From Ga0077555 sp963761475 (GTDB lineage: Bacteria > Pseudomonadota > Alphaproteobacteria > Rhizobiales > Hyphomicrobiaceae): a DNA stretch of 64,000 nt. Under the pieces are notes generated by a model. That model did no database searches and was not told where the DNA came from. It was given only the letters and a program-made list of their open reading frames with translations. The translations under genes were made by a program, and so were the position numbers. Location of the stretch: contig CAVXGT010000007.1 of the NCBI GenBank assembly GCA_963761475.1, positions 46,316 through 110,315 on the forward strand, in the 5' to 3' direction. Positions 19,063 to 27,980 of this stretch are shown here, piece by piece; positions within the stretch are counted from its first letter, which is position 1; each line of letters opens with the position of its first letter.

Positions 19063-20152
19063 CTAGACCTTGAAAATACTCAAATAACGCTTCTTGATCG
19101 CATCCGCCATGGTCTCGACCTCGGCCGCGTTCTCCTTCATCAGCTTGATTTCGGAGAGCGCCTTGCGGTTGGGCCGCAGCTTGTCCTTGACCAGTGCATG
19201 GGCCGAGCGTAGCGCGCCGAATTCTGACCGCGACGTCCTGGCCTTCCCCCGTGAAGCCCCACAGGTGGAAGAGCTTTGCCGCGTTGGGATTGGGCGCCTT
19301 CTTCATGACCGCCGACGGGCCCGTAATCAACGGCGTACCCTCGGCAGGATAGACGATCTCGAGCGGTGCCCCCTTGTCGATCTGAAGCTGGACGACGTAG
19401 TCGCCGCCGTCGATCATGATCGCCCGCTCGCCGAGGGCGAGCTTCTTCGGCGGGTCGGCGGCCGACTGCACCTGCAGGATCTTCTGCTTGGCGAGCCTCT
19501 CGAAGTACTCCCAACCGAGATCGCGCGACATCTGGTGCGTCGCCGTCATGATGGTGCCTGAATAGCCGGGATGGGCCTTCACCATCTTGCCGGACCACTT
19601 GGGATCGAGCAGATCGGCGAAGCTTTTGGGCGCGTCCGCCGGGTTCACCAGCTTGCTGTTGAAGGCGATGACCGACAGCATCACGCGCCACGAGGCGTAG
19701 TATCCGTCCGCATCCTTGTGCTCGGCGGGAAAGTGTTGGGCGACGTCTTCCGGAACGATCGCCTCGAGCAGGCCGTTGCGCTTCCACACGATCATGTGGG
19801 CCGCATCCGACGTGTTGACCGCATCGCAGCGGAAGATGTTGGATGCATACTCCTGGCCAATGCGCTGGAAATTGCGCTCGGCCCCGGTCCGCTCGACCTT
19901 GACCGAGATACCCGGGAACTTTCCCTCGAAAGCCTTGGCGACTTGCTCGGCAACCTTGAGATCGACCGAGGTGTACCAGTTCAGTTTGCCTTCCGCCTTG
20001 GCCGCCGCAATCAGCTCCGCCGTGATAGTGGAGGCCGGCGGCGCGGCAGCAACCGCAACCCGCGGCCACAGCCCGGCAGCGCTTGTCGCCATCGCAGCCG
20101 CACCAAGCTTCAGCACGTCGCGGCGCTGCCAGTCGCATTTCCTCGTTGTCAT
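19063..20152 (-). pseudogene. ABC transporter periplasmic iron-type binding protein, frameshifted near the C-terminus
   Basis: About 363 residues when repaired. The twin-arginine signal (WQRRDVLKLGAAAMA) and the family body (KLNWYTSVDLKVAEQVAKAFE, IGQEYASNIFRCDAVNTSD, MIDGGDYVVQLQIDKGAP) are clear. After HLWGFTGEGQDV the frame changes. The expected tail (SAHALVKDKLRPNRKALSEI, then AIKKRYLSIFKV and a stop at 19063) lies one frame away; the unrepaired frame runs on to 18818 as an improbable tail. An extra base around 19226-19245 explains it. The start at 20152 follows GGGAGGACGC. The ligand may be Fe(III), phosphonate or similar. The tail includes residues of the second lobe, so the unrepaired form may be impaired. 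Confidence 0.82.
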
Positions 20153-20222
20153 TTCGCGTCCTCCCGGTCGGGGTGTCGTCATCACGTCTTCAATGCAACC
20201 AGATGCTGCTTGCGCGCACCGC

Positions 20223-21299
20223 TCATCTTGCCAGCGCCCGGCACCTCTCCTGCGGCAGCAACAGCCACGCATCCGTTCCAGCTTCCATGTTGATCCCGGG
20301 GTGTGTGGCGATCCGCAGTTCGGTGCCGTCGGCCAGGACCACGAGGTAGTCGCGCGTAGCCCCGAGGAAGACCTGGCGGCGAACCGAGGCAGGCAGCATG
20401 TTGTCGGCGTCACCGCCTACCGGTCGCGCCAGCAACTGGACCTCGTGTTGGCGGATGGAGATGCTGGCCGCGCTGCCGGTCGATAGTGGTGTGCCCGTGG
20501 TCTTCACGGGCTGGCCGGCGATCTCCAGCGTGCCTGTATCGAGAGCCTTGCCGCTGAGCACGTTGGCAGCGCCGATGAATTTGGCGACGAACGCCGATAC
20601 CGGCCGCTCGTAGATCTCCTCCGGAGTGCCGAGTTGTTCGATTTTTCCCGCGTTCATGACGGCGATCAGGTCGGCCGTCGTCATCGCCTCGGCCTGATCG
20701 TGGGTGACGTAGACGGTGGTCGTGCGAATGGCATCGTGCAGTCGCCGGATCTCGAACCGCATCTCCTCGCGCAGGTTCGCATCGAGGTTGGACAGCGGCT
20801 CGTCCATCAGCAACGTTTCCGGCTCCACCGCCAGGGCCCGAGCGAGCGATACGCGCTGCTGCTGACCGCCGGAAAGTTCGGATGGATAGCGATGCGCCAG
20901 CTCCGAAAGCCGCGCCGTGGCGAGAATTGCCTCGACCTTCTCCTTGATCGCTGCAGCGCTCAACTTCCTGAGTTTCAATCCATAGGCGACATTTTCCGAT
21001 GCCGTCATGTGCGGCCACAGCGCGTAGGACTGGAAAATCATCGACATGTTGCGCCGCTCGGGAGGCTCGGTCCGCACCGTCGACGAGACGACACGGTCGC
21101 CGACGACGATCTCGCCGTCGCTCGGCTCGAGGAATCCCGCGAGCAGACGCAACGTCGTCGTCTTGCCGCAGCCCGATGGCCCAAGCAGGGATACGAGTTG
21201 GCCGTGCTCGATTGAGAGTGAAATATTGTCGACAGCCGTTGCGGCACCAAAGCGCCGAGTCAGATTTCTCAGCTCGACCCTTGCCAAGCGACTCTCCAT
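20223..21299 (-). CDS. ABC transporter ATP-binding protein, ferric-iron/spermidine (FbpC/PotA) type
   Basis: A 358-residue motor subunit. It has Walker A GPSGCGKTTTLRLLAG, Q-loop MIFQSYALWPHMT, signature SELSGGQQQRVSLARAL, Walker B TLLMDEPLSNLD, H-loop VYVTHDQAEAMT and a C-terminal TOBE-type domain. It is the first gene of the operon with the binding protein (71 bases downstream) and the double permease. FbpC-like proteins normally keep an iron-sensing regulatory domain here; the region after residue 240 is long enough for one. Confidence 0.9.
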   Translation of the reverse strand: MESRLARVELRNLTRRFGAATAVDNISLSIEHGQLVSLLGPSGCGKTTTLRLLAGFLEPSDGEIVVGDRVVSSTVRTEPPERRNMSMIFQSYALWPHMTASENVAYGLKLRKLSAAAIKEKVEAILATARLSELAHRYPSELSGGQQQRVSLARALAVEPETLLMDEPLSNLDANLREEMRFEIRRLHDAIRTTTVYVTHDQAEAMTTADLIAVMNAGKIEQLGTPEEIYERPVSAFVAKFIGAANVLSGKALDTGTLEIAGQPVKTTGTPLSTGSAASISIRQHEVQLLARPVGGDADNMLPASVRRQVFLGATRDYLVVLADGTELRIATHPGINMEAGTDAWLLLPQERCRALAR

Positions 21300-21567
21300 G
21301 GCGGACCGACGATGTCAGGAACTGATTGGGCAGTCGTGCGCGGATTCATTTCCGCGCCTTGCGTCTGCCCCTTCGGCCGCTTGGAAATGTTATCGAGGCC
21401 GCGCGTTCTGTCCAGCAGAGTTTTCTCTGTTCAATTTGTCACGGTTCAGCCTGCGCCAAAGGCGCAACAACGGCCATAATCGAGCTTGCCGAGAAACCTC
21501 CGGAATCGACGGCCCCGTGGGCAGGCTCCTTGCGAAGCCGCCCCCGGGTGGTGGGCCCCGATTGAAC

Positions 21568-22272
21568 TCAACGACCCATATCGAACACCAGCACCTCCGC
21601 CTCCTCGACGCCCTCAAGGCGAAGCTCGCCGGGTGACGTGATTGCGGCGCCATCACCCGCCAGCAATGCCTGTCCACCAAGCCGCACCTCACCCCGTGCC
21701 ACCTGGACCCAGCTTGCGCGGCCTTCGGCCAGCGTGTGGGTGACCGTCGCACCCATGCCGAGCAAGGTCGCGTAGAGATCGACGTCGGCATGGATCGTGA
21801 CGGAACCGTCGCGCCCTCCGCGGGAGGCGACCAGCCGCAGCCGGTTTCGCTTCTCATCATCCGCGAATGTTTTCTGCTCATAGCTGGGTGGCAACCCCTC
21901 GCGCTCCGGAATGATCCAGATCTGCAGGAAGTGCACCGGATCCTGCCGCGAAGCATTGAACTCGCTATGACGAATGCCGGTACCGGCCGACATGCGCTGT
22001 ACGTCGCCCGGCTGAATGACCGATCCGGTACCGAGGCTGTCCTCGTGCCGGAGCGCGCCTTCCAGCACATACGAGATGATCTCCATGTCGGCGTGTGGAT
22101 GGGTCGGGAACCCACCTCCGGCCGCCACGCGATCATCGTTGATGACGCGAAGCGGTCCGAACCCCATGAAGGCTGGATCGTGGTAGTGGCCGAACGAGAA
22201 GGTGTGCCGGCTGTCGAGCCAGCCGAAGTCGGCCCGGCCCCGGTCTTCAGCTCTGCGAATGGCAGTCTGCAT
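21568..22272 (-). CDS. pirin family protein
   Basis: A 234-residue bicupin. The N-terminal cupin has the pirin signature HTFSFGHYHDPAFMGFGPLRV and metal-binding PTHPHADMEIISYVLEG (His, His, His/Glu ligands), followed by MSAGTGIRHSEFN. Pirins act as quercetinases or redox sensors; which applies here is unknown. The ATG at 22272 is chosen because upstream in-frame sequence overlaps the next gene; the gap to the FMN reductase stop is only 14 bases, so the pair is co-transcribed. The cluster looks like a quinone or electrophile stress unit. Confidence 0.9.
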   Translation of the reverse strand: MQTAIRRAEDRGRADFGWLDSRHTFSFGHYHDPAFMGFGPLRVINDDRVAAGGGFPTHPHADMEIISYVLEGALRHEDSLGTGSVIQPGDVQRMSAGTGIRHSEFNASRQDPVHFLQIWIIPEREGLPPSYEQKTFADDEKRNRLRLVASRGGRDGSVTIHADVDLYATLLGMGATVTHTLAEGRASWVQVARGEVRLGGQALLAGDGAAITSPGELRLEGVEEAEVLVFDMGR

Positions 22273-22286
22273 GGCGCATTCCTCCG

Positions 22287-22838
22287 TCAAGCAGAGTGGC
22301 GTTGAACCCAGGCGACGTACCGGTCCATCCAGCCTTGCAGGAACTGGCGGCTTGCCGCACCGACGCTGCCGTCGGCATCGAACAAACCCTCCTTCGCCTG
22401 GATGAAGGCCTCGGGCTGGCCCAGTGTGGGCATGTCGAGATAGCCGATGATGTTGCGCAGGTGCTGCTGCGCCAGCGCTGTGCCCATGGCGCCGACGGAT
22501 ACGCCGATCACGCCGGCTGGCTTTCCTGCCCACGCGCTTTGCCCGTAGGGCCGCGAGGCGTGATCGATCGCATTCTTGAGCACCCCTGGAATTGAGCGGT
22601 TGTACTCCGGCGTAACGAAAACGACGCCATCTGCTGATGCGATTGCCGCCTTGAGGCGCTTGACGGTCGGGGCTTGGTCACCGTCATCGTCCTGGTTGTA
22701 AAGCGGCAGGTCGCCGATCTCGACGATATCGAATGCGAACTCGGCCGGCGCGAGCTTGGCAAGTGCGACGGCAAGTTTGTGGTTCAAGCTCTCCTTACGG
22801 AGGCTGCCGACGACGACAGCAATCTTTCTGGTGGCCAT
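22287..22838 (-). CDS. NAD(P)H-dependent FMN reductase (flavodoxin-like)
   Basis: A 183-residue flavoprotein reductase. The FMN phosphate loop is GSLRKESLN, followed by TPEYNRSIPGVLKNAIDHASRP, the hallmark of the ArsH/ChrR/azoreductase-like family, then GVIGVSVGAMGTALAQQHLR. It likely reduces quinones, chromate or azo compounds, protecting from redox stress. The ATG at 22838 has GAGG six bases upstream; an ATG two codons earlier overlaps that site. Confidence 0.92.
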   Translation of the reverse strand: MATRKIAVVVGSLRKESLNHKLAVALAKLAPAEFAFDIVEIGDLPLYNQDDDGDQAPTVKRLKAAIASADGVVFVTPEYNRSIPGVLKNAIDHASRPYGQSAWAGKPAGVIGVSVGAMGTALAQQHLRNIIGYLDMPTLGQPEAFIQAKEGLFDADGSVGAASRQFLQGWMDRYVAWVQRHSA

Positions 22839-22880
22839 GATCATCCTCTTTTCTTGATAACGTCCAAGTCTTGTACGGGT

Positions 22881-23408
22881 TCAGTGGGCTTCGGTGAGCA
22901 GCGCAGCGAGATCGAGCCTTCGGGTCCCCATCGCGAGGCTGCCATCGCCATTGCGGGGCCAATCGGCTTCGCTGCGGTCCCAGTAGAGCTCGATGCCGTT
23001 GCCGTCGGGGTCATTGAGGTAGAGCGCTTCGCTGACGCCGTGATCGCTCGCCCCCGTCAGCTCGATGCCGGCCCCCATGAGCCGCTTCAAGGCATCGCCC
23101 AGTGCCGCCCGGCTCGGATAGAGCAGGGCCACATGATAGAGCCCCGTCGTTCCAGCCGCCGGCGGACCTCCATTCTGGCTTTCCCAGGTGTTGAGGCCGA
23201 TGTGATGATGATAGCCGCCAGCCGCCAGGAAGGCCGCCTGCCGGCCATAGCGTTGCTTGAGGGAGAATCCCAGCACGCCGCAGTAGAAGGCGATGGACCG
23301 GTCGAGGTCAGCCACCTTGAGATGCACATGACCGATGCGCACCTGCGGATCGATCGGCTGCGGCGTGAGGCTCGGATCGAGTTCGGAATGTTCTATTCCA
23401 GCGTTCAT
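22881..23408 (-). CDS. VOC-family (glyoxalase/ring-cleavage-dioxygenase-like) protein
   Basis: A 175-residue protein. The fold begins with RIGHVHLKVADLDRSIAFYCGVLGF; HHHIGLNTW and LYHVALLYPSRAALGDAL form the second half, and LNDPDGNGIELYWDR carries the Glu ligand. Metal ligands are likely His (HVHL), His (YHVAL) and Glu (GIELY). It resembles CatE/ring-cleavage-type VOC proteins. It is in an operon with DoxX, FMN reductase and pirin genes, a frequent set under a LysR regulator for quinone detoxification. The substrate is unknown. Confidence 0.85.
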   Translation of the reverse strand: MNAGIEHSELDPSLTPQPIDPQVRIGHVHLKVADLDRSIAFYCGVLGFSLKQRYGRQAAFLAAGGYHHHIGLNTWESQNGGPPAAGTTGLYHVALLYPSRAALGDALKRLMGAGIELTGASDHGVSEALYLNDPDGNGIELYWDRSEADWPRNGDGSLAMGTRRLDLAALLTEAH

Positions 23409-23429
23409 GTCAGTCTCCTTTGCGCGAGT

Positions 23430-23867
23430 TCAGTGAGCCTCGCTCGCAGCACCGCCGGCATGAGCCCGGCTGGTCGAGGGCCGCCAGGCCATGGCGCCGT
23501 CACCGAGCAGCGCCTGCACCACAAGCATCGCCGTCCAGAATGCCGGGAACTCCCATCCCCCCTTTGCGGCCGTGAACAGCCAGCCGTTGCCAGCGTGCTG
23601 AAGGGTGGCGCCGATCAGGATCGGCAAGAGGAGAAGTGCAATTTGACGGGTCCACAGACCAAGCAGCAGCGCCAGGCCGCCGCCAATCTCGCCGGCAATG
23701 ACGAGATAGGCCAAGGCCCCGGGATAGCCGATGCTTTCAAAGTACGAGACGGTGCCGGGGATGGTGAAGGTGAACACCTTCAGTAAGAGCCCATGGGCAA
23801 GAAGCAGGACACCCAGGCTTACCCGCAACAGCAGGGCGGCATAGGGCGCAGTCGCGTGATGGATCAT
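23430..23867 (-). CDS. DoxX family membrane protein
   Basis: A 145-residue protein with four membrane segments. The hallmark is LLLRVSLGVLLLAHGLLLK at the N-terminus, followed by FESIGYPGALAYLVIAGEIGGGLALLLG. DoxX-like proteins assist redox or thiol homeostasis at the membrane. First gene of the four-gene minus-strand operon (DoxX, VOC, FMN reductase, pirin) and divergent from the LysR gene. Confidence 0.88.
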   Translation of the reverse strand: MIHHATAPYAALLLRVSLGVLLLAHGLLLKVFTFTIPGTVSYFESIGYPGALAYLVIAGEIGGGLALLLGLWTRQIALLLLPILIGATLQHAGNGWLFTAAKGGWEFPAFWTAMLVVQALLGDGAMAWRPSTSRAHAGGAASEAH

Positions 23868-23948
23868 GGCAACCTCCAGGAGTTGGTGGGTCGCCCCTAT
23901 TTGCGCCTCGAATAGGAGTTTGATAATCCGACAAGATCGAATATGAAT

Positions 23949-23965
23949 TCACACTCATGGTGTGA
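23949..23965. promoter_or_regulatory. palindromic site in the LysR/DoxX divergent promoter
   Basis: TCACAC-TCATG-GTGTGA is a perfect inverted repeat with 6-bp arms and a 5-bp spacer. It lies nine bases before the LysR start and 82 bases from the DoxX start. The position suits autoregulation by the LysR protein; LysR boxes usually show T-N11-A, and this 17-mer fits that layout loosely (T at 23949, A at 23965). Confidence 0.55.
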
Positions 23966-23974
23966 GGTTGAGTT

Positions 23975-24886
23975 ATGCTGGATCGCATCACGGGGCTGCA
24001 GGTCTTTTCGCGGGTCGCTGCTCTTGGCAGCCTCTCGGCTGCGGCGCGTGCCCTCGCCATGTCGCAGACGATGGCCACGAAACACATTGCCGCGCTGGAA
24101 GAGCGGCTCGGCATCAGGCTGCTGCATCGCACGACGCGCCGGTTGACGCTGACCGAGGCAGGCCGCAGCTATCTGATTGCAGTCGAGGCCATTTTGTCGG
24201 ATCTGGAAGAAGCCGACGCCAATGCCGCCAGGGAGGCTGTCGAGGTTCGCGGAACCCTTCGCCTCAATGCGCCCGTATCCTTCGGCATTCGCGAGATTGC
24301 CCCGCTGCTGGCCGACCTGTCGCGCCACTGCCCGAGGCTCACCATCGATCTCGGTCTGAATGACCGTTACGTCGATCTCATCGAGGAAGGCTGGGACCTC
24401 GTCATCCGCATCGGCAGGTTGAGCGATTCCACGATGGTGGCGCGCCGGCTCGCGCCGTGCCCACTTCTGGTCTGTGCCGCTCCCTCCTACCTTGCTCGAC
24501 ACGGTCGGCCGAAGAAGATTGCCGATCTCCAGCACCACAGCTGCCTCGGCTACACGCTGTCTCGCTCCGTCGGCGTCGTGCGCTGGTCCTTCGGAAAGGA
24601 TGGAAAAGCCCAGGTACCGATATCAGGCTCGGTCAAGGCCAACAATGGCGATGTGTTGGTTGCGGCAGCGGTCGCCGGTCAAGGCATCGTGTACCAACCC
24701 TACTTCCTGGTCGCCCGGGAAATCGAGGCAGGCCTCCTCGAACCTCTGCAACTCGATCACCCGCCGATCGAACTCGACGGCATCTATGCCGTCTACCCCT
24801 CCGACCGGCGCCCTCCTGCCAAGGTGCGGGTCGCGGTCGACTTCCTGGCGGATCAATTGCGGCACCAGAGCCCGGGTCCAGCCTGA
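23975..24886 (+). CDS. LysR-family transcriptional regulator
   Basis: A 303-residue regulator. The winged helix-turn-helix spans about residues 1-60 (LQVFSRVAALGSLSAAARALAMSQTMATKHI, then LHRTTRRLTLTEAGRSYL). The effector domain follows, typical of the YafC/DsdC-like group (VRGTLRLNAPVSFGIREIAPLL, DLVIRIGRLSDSTMVAR). It is divergent from the DoxX-VOC-FMN reductase-pirin operon with only 107 bases between and a palindrome in the gap, so it most likely controls that operon. The effector may be a quinone or aromatic compound. Confidence 0.92.
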   Translation: MLDRITGLQVFSRVAALGSLSAAARALAMSQTMATKHIAALEERLGIRLLHRTTRRLTLTEAGRSYLIAVEAILSDLEEADANAAREAVEVRGTLRLNAPVSFGIREIAPLLADLSRHCPRLTIDLGLNDRYVDLIEEGWDLVIRIGRLSDSTMVARRLAPCPLLVCAAPSYLARHGRPKKIADLQHHSCLGYTLSRSVGVVRWSFGKDGKAQVPISGSVKANNGDVLVAAAVAGQGIVYQPYFLVAREIEAGLLEPLQLDHPPIELDGIYAVYPSDRRPPAKVRVAVDFLADQLRHQSPGPA

Positions 24887-24907
24887 GGCGTTGTCGCGCC
24901 CCGCCTT

Positions 24908-25999
24908 TCAGATGGCTTGCCCGCTGTCCGCATCGAAGAAGCGCAGCCCCTTCGGATTGATCGCCAGCCGAATGCGCTCCTGCGGCTTCACCCGCAACGT
25001 CGGCTCGACGCTTGCAACGATGCTGCTCTGCCCGGCGGTCAGATCCAGGATGATCTCCGAGCCCAACTGCTCGGCAACCTCGACGATGGCCTCGAATGTT
25101 TCGCCGGCATCGTCGTCATCGGTGGCGACGCGGAGGTTTTCCGGACGGATACCGAGTGTCGCGGGCTTGCCGACATGGCCGCCGACCTTGGCCTTGATGG
25201 CATCCGGCACGCGAATCCGCATGGCGTCGTTGACGGCGAATAGCCCCCCATCGGCCTCCCGGATCACGACATCCGTGAAGTTCATGGCAGGCGAGCCGAT
25301 GAAGCCGGCAACATACTTGTTGGCGGGCTGGTCGTAGAGTTCGAGTGGCTCTCCGACCTGTTGGATCAGGCCGTCCTTCATCACCACCACCCGGTCGCCC
25401 AGGGTCATGGCCTCCACCTGGTCATGCGTCACATAGATCGATGTCGTCGATAGCCTCTGATGCAGCTTCTTGATCTCGACGCGCATCTGCACGCGCAGCT
25501 TGGCATCGAGGTTGGAGAGCGGCTCGTCGAACAGAAATACCTGTGGGTTGCGCACGATCGCACGTCCAAGCGCCACCCGCTGGCGCTGGCCCCCCGACAA
25601 TTGGCGCGGCTTGCGCGTGAGATGATCCTGGATGCCCAGGATGTCCGCCGCATTTTCCACGCGCTTCCTGATCTCCGCCCTGTCGAATTTCCGCATCTTG
25701 AGGCCGAACGCCATGTTGTCGAACACCGACATGTGCGGATAGAGCGCGTAATTCTGGAACACCATAGCGATGTCGCGGTCCATCGGCGGCAGGTTGTTGA
25801 CGATCGTCGGTCCGATCAGAATGTTGCCGGCGGTGATGCTCTCGAGGCCTGCGACCATCCTTAACGTCGTCGTCTTGCCACAGCCCGAAGGGCCGACAAG
25901 AACCAGAAACTCCTTGTCCTTGATCTCGAGCGACACCCCCTTTACGGCGTGGAAGTCATCGTAGCGCTTGTGCACGTCGCGGATCGATACGTTTGCCAT
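24908..25999 (-). CDS. sugar-type ABC transporter ATP-binding protein (UgpC/MsmK-like)
   Basis: A 363-residue ATPase. Walker A is GPSGCGKTTTLRMVAG, Q-loop VFQNYALYPHMSVFDN, signature RQLSGGQRQRVALGRAI, Walker B VFLFDEPLSNLDAKLR, H-loop YVTHDQVEAMT; the C-terminal MalK-type TOBE domain includes LGIRPENLRV. It starts four bases after the MalG-type permease stop, as the last gene of the operon. UgpC/MsmK proteins often serve several importers, so it may energise other systems as well. Confidence 0.92.
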   Translation of the reverse strand: MANVSIRDVHKRYDDFHAVKGVSLEIKDKEFLVLVGPSGCGKTTTLRMVAGLESITAGNILIGPTIVNNLPPMDRDIAMVFQNYALYPHMSVFDNMAFGLKMRKFDRAEIRKRVENAADILGIQDHLTRKPRQLSGGQRQRVALGRAIVRNPQVFLFDEPLSNLDAKLRVQMRVEIKKLHQRLSTTSIYVTHDQVEAMTLGDRVVVMKDGLIQQVGEPLELYDQPANKYVAGFIGSPAMNFTDVVIREADGGLFAVNDAMRIRVPDAIKAKVGGHVGKPATLGIRPENLRVATDDDDAGETFEAIVEVAEQLGSEIILDLTAGQSSIVASVEPTLRVKPQERIRLAINPKGLRFFDADSGQAI

Positions 26000-26003
26000 G
26001 AAG

Positions 26004-26855
26004 TTACCCTTTCACCGATCCGGTGAGGCCAGAGACATAGTGCTCGACGAAGAACGAGTAGGCGATTGCGACTGGTATGGAGCCGACGAGCGCGCCGGCC
26101 ATCAACGCACCCCAGAAGAACACGTCGCCCCTGATCAGCTCTGAGACGACGCCGACCGGCACGGTTTTCTGCGCAGGCGAGGACAGGAACACCAGCGCGT
26201 AGATGAATTCGTTCCACGAAAGCGTGAACGCAAAAATGCCGGCCGACAGGATACCGGGCAGCGCCACCGGAAGAATGATGTAGACCATCGCCTTCAGGCG
26301 CGAGGCGCCGTCGATCCGTGCGCACTCCTCGAGTTCCTTCGGTATCGACTTGAAGAATCCCATCATCAGCCAGGTACAGAACGGGATCAGGAAGGTCGGA
26401 TACGTCAAGATCAGCGACCACGGCGTGTCGCCGAGATTGTAGTTGCGGATGATCTCCGACAGCGGAATGAAGAGCAGCGTCTGCGGCACGAGGTAGGTGA
26501 CGAAGATCGTCGTGCCGAGCCCGCCCGCGAACGGAAAGTTCAGCCGCGAGAGCGCATAGCCCGCCAGGACGCCGCAGAACAGCGAGATCACTGTCGAGCA
26601 CAGCGCGATGAACATGGTGTTCCAAAGCCAGCGCGCGAATGCCGTTTCGCGGAACAGGAACTTGATGTGCTCGAGCGTCGGCTCCCACGTCCAGAATGGC
26701 GTGTAGGTTGGCCGCTGCCAGGCAATGTAGAGCTCGTTATCCGGCCGGAAGGTCGTGATCACCATCCAATAGAACGGAAACAGCAGGAAGATGAGGAACA
26801 AGGCCAGTGGTAGCCGGAAGAAGATCCAGCGGCGCCAGATGCCACCCTCTATCAT
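26004..26855 (-). CDS. sugar ABC transporter permease, MalG type
   Basis: A 283-residue permease with six membrane spans. The EAA loop reads PKELEECARIDGASRLKAMVYIILP, a canonical MalG-type loop, and the C-terminus ends YVSGLTGSVKG. It pairs with the MalF-type protein to form the channel. Ligand unknown. Confidence 0.92.
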   Translation of the reverse strand: MIEGGIWRRWIFFRLPLALFLIFLLFPFYWMVITTFRPDNELYIAWQRPTYTPFWTWEPTLEHIKFLFRETAFARWLWNTMFIALCSTVISLFCGVLAGYALSRLNFPFAGGLGTTIFVTYLVPQTLLFIPLSEIIRNYNLGDTPWSLILTYPTFLIPFCTWLMMGFFKSIPKELEECARIDGASRLKAMVYIILPVALPGILSAGIFAFTLSWNEFIYALVFLSSPAQKTVPVGVVSELIRGDVFFWGALMAGALVGSIPVAIAYSFFVEHYVSGLTGSVKG

Positions 26856-26879
26856 GTTCGATGCTCCAGGCGTTTCCGT

Positions 26880-27824
26880 TCAGCGTGTTTCGACGCGGCG
26901 GATATAGAGAAGTTGCACGATGACGATCGCAAACAGGATCGGGAACATCGCCAGCGAGATGGCGGCGCCCTGGCTCAAAAGCCCGGTGCCGACGCCCAGC
27001 TGATAGGCGTAGGTGGCGAACAGGTGCGTCGCATTGGCAGGCCCGCCGCCCGTCATCACGTAGACGATCTGGAAGTCGGCAAACGTTTGGATGACCGAGA
27101 ACAGCACCACCACCATCGTGACCGGCAACAGCAGCGGCCAGGTTATGTGAATGAAACGCTGCCAGGGTTTGGCGCCGTCGATGGCCGCAGCCTCGTTGAG
27201 GTCGGGACTGATCGTCTGTAGGCCGGCCAGAAGCGAGATCGCGAAGAACGGCACGCCACGCCAGATGTTGACGATCACGATCGACCACATCGCCAGATCC
27301 GCATCACCCAGCCAGTTGAGCCCGCCGCTCTTGGTGATCATGCCGGCTTTGTAAAGCATCCAGTTGAGGACGCTGAATGTCGGATCGAACATCCACTTCC
27401 AGGCGAACGTGGAGAGCACCGTCGGAATAATGAACGGCAGCAGGATGAACGCGCGCGTAAAGGCCTTGAATTTGAAGTCGCGATTGAGCAGGAGTGCCAG
27501 CCAAAGGCCGAGCACGAGCTTGAAGACTGTCGTGATGAACGTGTACCAGCAGGTGTTGCGCACGACCATTGCGAAGATGGGGTCGCTCATCAGCCGGCTG
27601 AAGTTGTCGAAACCGACCCATTCGCCGGGAATGCCGACACGCGCGCTCGACACCGACAGCAGGATGCCGCGCACGAACGGATAGGCAATAAAGAGCCCGA
27701 GCAGCGTGATGGTGGGAAGCAGCAACAGAGCTGCCAGGTTTCGCTCGTTTTCGAATGGGCGCCATTTGGGTTTGGGCGCGTGTTCGCCCCCATCATTGCT
27801 GGCGGTAGCGGTCGAGAGTGCCAT
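26880..27824 (-). CDS. sugar ABC transporter permease, MalF type
   Basis: A 314-residue permease with six spans and an N-terminal cytoplasmic tail. The EAA loop is SPDLNEAAAIDGAKPWQRFIHITWP, and TGGGPANATHLFATYAYQLG is typical of the MalF/UgpA group. The MalG-type gene follows after 24 bases. Confidence 0.92.
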   Translation of the reverse strand: MALSTATASNDGGEHAPKPKWRPFENERNLAALLLLPTITLLGLFIAYPFVRGILLSVSSARVGIPGEWVGFDNFSRLMSDPIFAMVVRNTCWYTFITTVFKLVLGLWLALLLNRDFKFKAFTRAFILLPFIIPTVLSTFAWKWMFDPTFSVLNWMLYKAGMITKSGGLNWLGDADLAMWSIVIVNIWRGVPFFAISLLAGLQTISPDLNEAAAIDGAKPWQRFIHITWPLLLPVTMVVVLFSVIQTFADFQIVYVMTGGGPANATHLFATYAYQLGVGTGLLSQGAAISLAMFPILFAIVIVQLLYIRRVETR

Positions 27825-27980
27825 CCGTATCCATCCCAGAAGTCAGGCGGTTTGTTCGCCGAAGCCAGCGCCGGTGTCATGACGACGTGGCGCTTCCCCG
27901 CCGCTGGCACGCAGCAGCGGGGTGCAAAGCAACCACCAGGACGAAGCATCGCTCGCGCGAGGCCTCGTCCCGTCACGAGA

